Shown: one piece after another, positions 8,814 through 12,130 of the stretch
Numbering within the stretch: position 1 is the first letter of the stretch
Layout: each line of letters starts with the position of its first letter
Assembly: GCA_017452115.1 (NCBI GenBank)
Contig: JAFTNB010000152.1
Location: 1 to 12,130, forward strand
Length of the DNA stretch: 12,130 nucleotides
From: Alphaproteobacteria bacterium
GTDB lineage: Bacteria > Pseudomonadota > Alphaproteobacteria > RF32 > CAG-239
Direction of reading: 5' to 3'
The notes under the pieces: generated by a model
Databases searched by the model: none
What the model was told of the DNA's origin: nothing
Seen by the model: the letters and a program-made list of their open reading frames with translations, nothing else
Program-made: the position numbers and the translations under genes

Positions 8814-8835
8814 AAAAAATTTATTATATTATACT
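8808..8835 (+). promoter_or_regulatory. Sigma-70-like promoter for flbT
   Basis: TTGCAA (8808-8813), a 16-bp spacer rich in A/T, then TATACT (8830-8835). Transcription would begin near 8842, giving a leader of about 34 nt that contains AAGGAG at 8865-8870. The gene thus appears to use the vegetative sigma factor rather than a flagellar one. The -35 box is self-complementary and is shared with the divergent promoter. Confidence 0.55.
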
Positions 8836-8875
8836 AATATTAATGTAATTTTTATTTAGACTTGAAGGAGCTGAC

Positions 8876-9274
8876 ATGCCTCTAAAAATTGAACTCAAAC
8901 CTCATGAATGTATTATTATCGGAGAATCTTTGATTACTAATGATGGGGAAAGAACACGTTTTTATATTGATGGCAACGTACCAATTCTACGTGAAAAATT
9001 TATCTTACGTGAAAATGAAGCCAATACTCCCAGTAAACGTATATATTTTGTTGTACAGCAGATGTATTTGGCTCGCGATACACGAGAATTACAAAAAATT
9101 TATTTGGAATATGTTCGGGATTTGCAAAATGCTGCTCCAAGCTTGATACCATATATCAGTGCAGTTAACGAAAATGTGTTAAAAGGTGATTATTACAGCG
9201 CCATTAAAGAAGCAAGTAAGCTAATCGCTAAAGAAGAAGAATTATTTGGAAATGCTTTACGCGGAAATATTTAG
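8876..9274 (+). CDS. flbT: Flagellin mRNA regulator FlbT
   Basis: Alphaproteobacterial post-transcriptional regulator of flagellin. In Caulobacter, FlbT binds the 5' leader of flagellin mRNA and, together with FlaF, gates its translation and stability during assembly. The 132-aa product matches the family throughout: the MPLKIELKPHE start, the LREKFIL strand near residue 38, TPSKRIYFVVQQMYL at 51-65, and a helical C-terminal half ending in KLIAKEEELFG. A perfect AAGGAG lies 5 nt before the ATG. It sits directly upstream of the flagellin gene but is cut off from it by a terminator, so regulator and target are transcribed separately. The usual partner gene flaF is not visible in the window. Confidence 0.93.
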   Translation: MPLKIELKPHECIIIGESLITNDGERTRFYIDGNVPILREKFILRENEANTPSKRIYFVVQQMYLARDTRELQKIYLEYVRDLQNAAPSLIPYISAVNENVLKGDYYSAIKEASKLIAKEEELFGNALRGNI

Positions 9275-9297
9275 TTTATAAATTAATTCGATGATTT

Positions 9298-9324
9298 AAC
9301 CACAGAACATTCGGTGGTTTTTTT
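9298..9324 (+). terminator. Intrinsic terminator after flbT
   Basis: AACCAC (9298-9303) pairs with GTGGTT (9314-9319), with a 10-nt loop, and the stem runs into a T tract at 9318-9324. It starts 23 bp after the flbT stop and separates flbT from flagellin transcription. Confidence 0.8.
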
Positions 9325-9440
9325 ATAGCCGCCAATTAACTTTCTGTTAATAAAAATTAATTTTTCGTTTACAGGAGAACTTTTTTATAGATAACCTATG
9401 GTTAGAATTTTTTTAGTCCGCTTTTTTTGGAGATTAAGTA
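9325..9440 (+). promoter_or_regulatory. Flagellin promoter and structured leader region
   Basis: This 116-bp gap must hold the flagellin promoter, since a terminator lies just upstream. No clear sigma-28, sigma-54 or sigma-70 pair stands out; ATAGATAA at 9387-9394 faintly resembles a sigma-28 -10 box. Structures seen are ATTAAC/GTTAAT (9335-9340 and 9346-9351, 5-nt loop), a 14-bp A/T palindrome at 9352-9365, and TAACC/GGTTA (9392-9396 and 9400-9404, TAT loop) followed by seven T at 9408-9414. A second T run at 9422-9428 abuts the GGAG ribosome site (9429-9432), which is 8 nt before the ATG. The hairpins are candidate sites for FlbT action, by analogy with Caulobacter. Confidence 0.5.
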
Positions 9441-10826
9441 ATGGCTGATATTTCATTAACCGCAAGTATGCGTTCCAATCTACTTTCTTTGCAGAACACA
9501 CAATCGTTGATGGATGCAACGCAAAATCGTCTTTCTACAGGTAAAAAAGTAAATTCTGCAATTGATAATCCATCTTCTTACTATGCTTCTCAATCGCTAA
9601 CCAATCGCGCTAGTGATTTGAGTGCCTTGTTAGACAGCATGGGGCAAGCAATTCAAACAATTAAAGCTGCAAATGAAGGTATCGAATCTATTACATCTTT
9701 TGCCCAGCAGGCAAAAGCCATTGCTTCTTCTGCACGTGATATTCCAAGTAATTATGATAAATACTCTATTACCTCTAAAGAAGTTGGCGAATCTGAATTA
9801 GCTGCTGATGATACGATTATTATTGATAGCAGAGAAGACATGAGTAAGTTTTCGATGTCTTTTGCAACTACTGATGCAAATAAAAGTTTTGACGTATATG
9901 TTAATGGTGAAGCCAAAACTATTACTTTGGCTGATACTACTTTTGCAGATGCTGATGCAGCAGCTGCAGATGCAACCGCAAAATTGCAAGCATTGGGATT
10001 AGTTGTTGAAAAAGGTGAAACAGCTGGAGAAATTGTTGTTCGCTCTAAAGATGCTTCAAATATATATTGGATTAATGGTGATGATGGTATTGGAGAAGAT
10101 GCTTCTGCGGCTGCGGTTATAAAATTAGTAGATGCAGATACAGAAAATTCTGCTGCTTTGTCAGCTAAAATAACAGCCGGTGTTGGAACAAAAGCAACTG
10201 TAGATGTTGATGGTGATACCATTTCTATTATGTCTGAAGGTAAAGAATTTATTGTTGCCGTCACAGCTGCCTATAAGTTAGGTATTAGCGGCGATAGAGC
10301 TGCCGGTAATGCAAAAGCTCCGGTTGAACAACGTATTAGTTATGCTAAGCAATTTGATGATATATTAATACAAATTGATGAATTGGCTCAAGATTCAGGA
10401 TATAAAGGTGTAAACTTATTACAAGATAACGATTTGAAAGTTATTTTTAATGAATACAGAACTTCTGAATTGATTGTACAAGGTACAGATGCTTCTTCTC
10501 GCGGTTTGAAATTATCTAATTCAATTGATAGTTGGCAAAAAGATGCTGATTTGGAAGCTTCTATTCAGCAAATTGAAAATGCAATTAATACGTTGAGAAC
10601 AATGGCTTCTGAATTTGGAACAAACTATTCCATTATTCAAAGTCGTGAAGAATTCACAGAAAATATTGTTAATGTATTAGAAGAAGGTTCTGATAAGTTA
10701 GTATTAGCAGATATGAATGAAGAGTCAGCAAATATGTTGGCTTTGCAAACAAGACAGCAATTGGCTATCAATTCTCTCAGTTTGGCTTCTCAAGCTTCTC
10801 AATCTGTTCTCAAATTATTTGGGTAA
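9441..10826 (+). CDS. Flagellin
   Basis: Major filament subunit, exported unfolded by the flagellar type III apparatus. The N-terminal D0/D1 helices span residues 1 to about 105, with LSTGKKVNSAIDNPSSYYAS at 31-50, the classic flagellin turn. The C-terminal D0/D1 helices cover the last 90 residues and end in QLAINSLSLASQASQSVLKLFG-type heptads. Between them is a variable surface domain of roughly 200 residues rich in Asp, Ala and Thr, including an Asp/Ala-rich stretch near 172-182. At 461 aa it is of ordinary size and there is no signal peptide. The ribosome site is GGAG, 8 nt upstream. A strong terminator follows within 15 bp, so it is monocistronic. Residues aligned with the Salmonella TLR5 contact helix are substituted (see findings). 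Confidence 0.97.
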   Translation: MADISLTASMRSNLLSLQNTQSLMDATQNRLSTGKKVNSAIDNPSSYYASQSLTNRASDLSALLDSMGQAIQTIKAANEGIESITSFAQQAKAIASSARDIPSNYDKYSITSKEVGESELAADDTIIIDSREDMSKFSMSFATTDANKSFDVYVNGEAKTITLADTTFADADAAAADATAKLQALGLVVEKGETAGEIVVRSKDASNIYWINGDDGIGEDASAAAVIKLVDADTENSAALSAKITAGVGTKATVDVDGDTISIMSEGKEFIVAVTAAYKLGISGDRAAGNAKAPVEQRISYAKQFDDILIQIDELAQDSGYKGVNLLQDNDLKVIFNEYRTSELIVQGTDASSRGLKLSNSIDSWQKDADLEASIQQIENAINTLRTMASEFGTNYSIIQSREEFTENIVNVLEEGSDKLVLADMNEESANMLALQTRQQLAINSLSLASQASQSVLKLFG

Positions 10827-10839
10827 TTTATTGTTTTCT

Positions 10840-10869
10840 AAAAAAAGCGGAGTTATCTCCGCTTTTTTT
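10840..10869 (+). terminator. Strong flagellin terminator
   Basis: A perfect 13-bp stem (10840-10852 with 10857-10869) around a TTAT loop. Its GC core is GCGGAG/CTCCGC, flanked by seven A on the left and seven T on the right. The symmetry lets it work in both directions, but its position 14 bp after the stop marks it as the flagellin terminator. Confidence 0.92.
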
Positions 10870-10892
10870 ATGCATGTTATCTCAATTAGTAT

Positions 10893-10921
10893 AAAAAAAT
10901 AGACCGGTAAAAACCAGTCTA
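10893..10921 (-). terminator. Terminator of the PPC-like protein gene
   Basis: On the minus strand TAGACTGGT (10921-10913) pairs with ACCGGTCTA (10908-10900) through a 4-nt loop, and seven T follow directly (10899-10893). One pair is a G-U wobble in this strand but an A-C mismatch in the plus strand, so the hairpin is orientation-specific. It begins about 20 nt after the stop. Confidence 0.85.
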
Positions 10922-10941
10922 TCAAAATTAAATTTTTAATA

Positions 10942-11778
10942 TCAATAATTACTATTACGATTATAAATATTTGCCATATTTAAATAACCTATTTGCAACA
11001 TTTGAGCTGTAGCTTGATACCGTGTGGCTTGAATTTGCAAAGCATTAACCGCAGATAGAGTACCTGTTCCAGTATAATCAGTTGTCGATGGAACGCGAGT
11101 GTACTGTTTGTTTTTAGTATCATCAGAAACACCTTCGGTTAAAACATAATCGTGTTTATACTTACCGCCAACATTCATTTGTAAGGCATATTTAACATCT
11201 TCATCTTTATCAATAGTATCATCACGACTAATCTTGACATAATAAGTACCTTTAGCGGCTTTATATTCACCTTTTAGCATAGCATCAAGATTTTCGCGCA
11301 AGTCTTCGCCTTTTTCAGCAGTACTATCACCAACCAAAACTTCTTTGCCATTCTTAATCATATATACCTGCATCTGCATTCCCGGTGCAGTTACTTCAAT
11401 TAAGTTTTGTTCGGCTTCTTTTTGTTTTTTTTCTTCCTGCTCCTTAGCCCATCCTTCTGGATCTGTTTGTTTCTTCAATTCATCAAGAGCATCTTCATAT
11501 TTAGATAAATCAAGAACTTTTTCATCATCAGCAGATGCATTACGGATAGAAATTGATAATTTTCCATTTGATTGAACATTAATTTTATAATTATCTTCCT
11601 TATCATATTCAGCCAATGAACCAACGGCGGTCAAACGAGAATAATTAAGACGCAAGTAACCTAAATCACGAGCATTGGCGAATTTTTCGTCAACATCACT
11701 GATATCTTTTACTTGTTTTTCCCAATAAGCAATGCCATCTTTAACATTACTAGAACCGGATATGGAACTTGTACTCAT
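10942..11778 (-). CDS. Putative exported protein with PPC-like beta domain
   Basis: A 278-aa protein of no family I can name with certainty. It has a Ser/Thr-rich N-terminus and no Sec signal or membrane segment. DNYKINVQSNGKLSISI (residues 62-78) and, later, MQVYMIKNGKEVLVG and GTYYVKISRDD follow the strand pattern of bacterial pre-peptidase C-like (PPC) beta-sandwiches. A Lys/Glu-rich helical stretch (about 84-125) seems inserted between the strands. The last 35 residues (ALQIQATRYQATAQMLQIGYL and onward) are amphipathic, as in flagellar axial proteins. ATG 11778 is chosen because AGGAG lies 7 nt upstream; TTG 11784 is too close to it. It lies convergent with flagellin and has its own promoter and terminator. 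A role as a flagellar-exported or filament-associated protein is inferred from context and termini only. Confidence 0.75.
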   Translation of the reverse strand: MSTSSISGSSNVKDGIAYWEKQVKDISDVDEKFANARDLGYLRLNYSRLTAVGSLAEYDKEDNYKINVQSNGKLSISIRNASADDEKVLDLSKYEDALDELKKQTDPEGWAKEQEEKKQKEAEQNLIEVTAPGMQMQVYMIKNGKEVLVGDSTAEKGEDLRENLDAMLKGEYKAAKGTYYVKISRDDTIDKDEDVKYALQMNVGGKYKHDYVLTEGVSDDTKNKQYTRVPSTTDYTGTGTLSAVNALQIQATRYQATAQMLQIGYLNMANIYNRNSNY

Positions 11779-11803
11779 GTTCAATCTCCTCTCTTTGGGA
11801 TTA

Positions 11804-11832
11804 ATTATACCATAAAAAGTTTATCAAAACAA
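11804..11832 (-). promoter_or_regulatory. Near-consensus promoter for the PPC-like protein gene
   Basis: On the minus strand TTGTTT (11832-11827), a 17-bp spacer and a perfect TATAAT (11809-11804), preceded by TGG (extended -10). Transcription would start near 11797, about 19 nt before the ATG, so the leader is just long enough for the AGGAG site. This is the best promoter in the window and suggests strong vegetative expression. Confidence 0.75.
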
Positions 11833-11841
11833 GTTTTTTCA

Positions 11842-12130
11842 TCAGTTATAGATGATTTTATATAGATTAACACTTTGTTCATCTAATTCAATCTCTTTTT
11901 CTCCTACATATTCAAATTCATATTTATTTTTGTTCTGTTCATCATAAAGTTTTTTGAGAGTTTCTTTAGTAATTATTTCATCATCATAGGTCTGTCCTAA
12001 AATGGCAGAAACAAAAGATGATAAATTAGGTGCCCCATCTGGACGGGTTTCTGTAATTGCACATTTGATATGCAATCTATAGGTTTCATCTTGTTCTTCG
12101 TTTTGGAATGTATCTATATCACGATAAAGT
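11842..12130 (-). CDS. Unrecognised protein, C-terminal 95 residues (5' partial)
   Basis: The reading frame is open to the right edge of the window, so the gene starts outside it; TTG 12075 is merely an internal codon. The visible part is acidic and hydrophilic, with alternating Glu/Asp and Lys, a proline-containing segment (ETRPDGAPNLSSFVSAILG) and a final predicted strand or helix ending LYKIIYN. No signal, membrane segment or known motif is apparent. It ends with TGA 64 bp upstream of the ATG of the PPC-like gene, in the same direction, but a strong promoter lies between them. No terminator hairpin follows it, so readthrough into the next gene is possible. Confidence 0.65.
   Translation of the reverse strand, partial: LYRDIDTFQNEEQDETYRLHIKCAITETRPDGAPNLSSFVSAILGQTYDDEIITKETLKKLYDEQNKNKYEFEYVGEKEIELDEQSVNLYKIIYN

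Noticed and set aside
9315..9330. Sigma-54-like GG-N10-GC upstream of flagellin
   Set aside because: Only the GG and GC dinucleotides match; the rest is the T tract of the flbT terminator, so it is most likely chance.
9752..10264. Minus-strand 170-aa open frame inside flagellin
   Set aside because: It is antisense to the variable flagellin domain; its Ser/Ala-rich product mirrors the Asp/Ala coding bias and it has no promoter or ribosome site.
11842..12075. Complete 77-aa gene starting at TTG 12075
   Set aside because: The frame stays open for 18 more codons to the window edge and no ribosome site precedes the TTG, so it is the tail of a longer gene.

Overview
This is an AT-rich bacterial segment using the standard bacterial code: TGA is a stop at two genes, and ATG and probably GTG serve as starts. 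A FlbT homologue next to a flagellin points to an alphaproteobacterium, because FlbT is essentially confined to that class. The low GC, the flagellin and a clostridial-type fermentative CoA-transferase suggest a motile, possibly anaerobic and host- or gut-associated lineage. That lifestyle is an inference; no rRNA or other phylogenetic marker lies in the window.

Layout. (1) 1-4027, plus strand: the 3' part of an HAE-1/AcrB-type RND efflux pump gene, overlapping by 8 bp a NodT/OprM-type outer-membrane lipoprotein gene. Together they are the pump and exit duct of a tripartite drug-efflux system; the adaptor gene presumably lies upstream. (2) 4083-5403, minus strand: a two-gene operon for the A and B subunits of a CtfAB/AtoDA-type acetoacetate or butyrate CoA-transferase. 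A terminator hairpin at 4037-4060 separates it from the efflux operon. (3) 5404-5529: a divergent control region with two adjacent 12-bp palindromes between candidate promoters. (4) 5530-6531, plus strand: an unrecognised 333-aa protein, possibly translated from a leaderless mRNA. It shares a TTAA stop-codon overlap with the convergent gene that follows. (5) 6528-8752, minus strand: a small TerB-like protein and a Uup-type ABC-F ATPase, 2 bp apart. (6) 8753-8875: a divergent promoter region in which one self-complementary TTGCAA hexamer appears to serve as the -35 box in both directions. (7) 8876-10826, plus strand: flbT, a terminator, a structured 5' leader, and a flagellin gene with its own strong terminator. 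(8) 10942-12130, minus strand: a signal-peptide-less protein with a PPC-like beta domain and a flagellin-like C-terminal amphipathic tail, transcribed from its own near-consensus promoter, preceded by the 3' end of an unknown gene that runs off the window.

How the genes fit together. Region 7 is a flagellar filament module in which FlbT is expected to control flagellin mRNA after transcription. The protein at 10942-11778 may be an accessory secreted or flagellum-associated product. The efflux and CoA-transferase operons are independent housekeeping or accessory modules. The most interesting points are the shared -35 box, the flagellin leader structures, the leaderless orphan gene, the PPC-like putative export substrate, and the repeated AGACTGGT terminator arms. 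No mobile elements, CRISPR arrays, tRNA or rRNA genes were seen, and no stretch over 300 bp lacks a gene.
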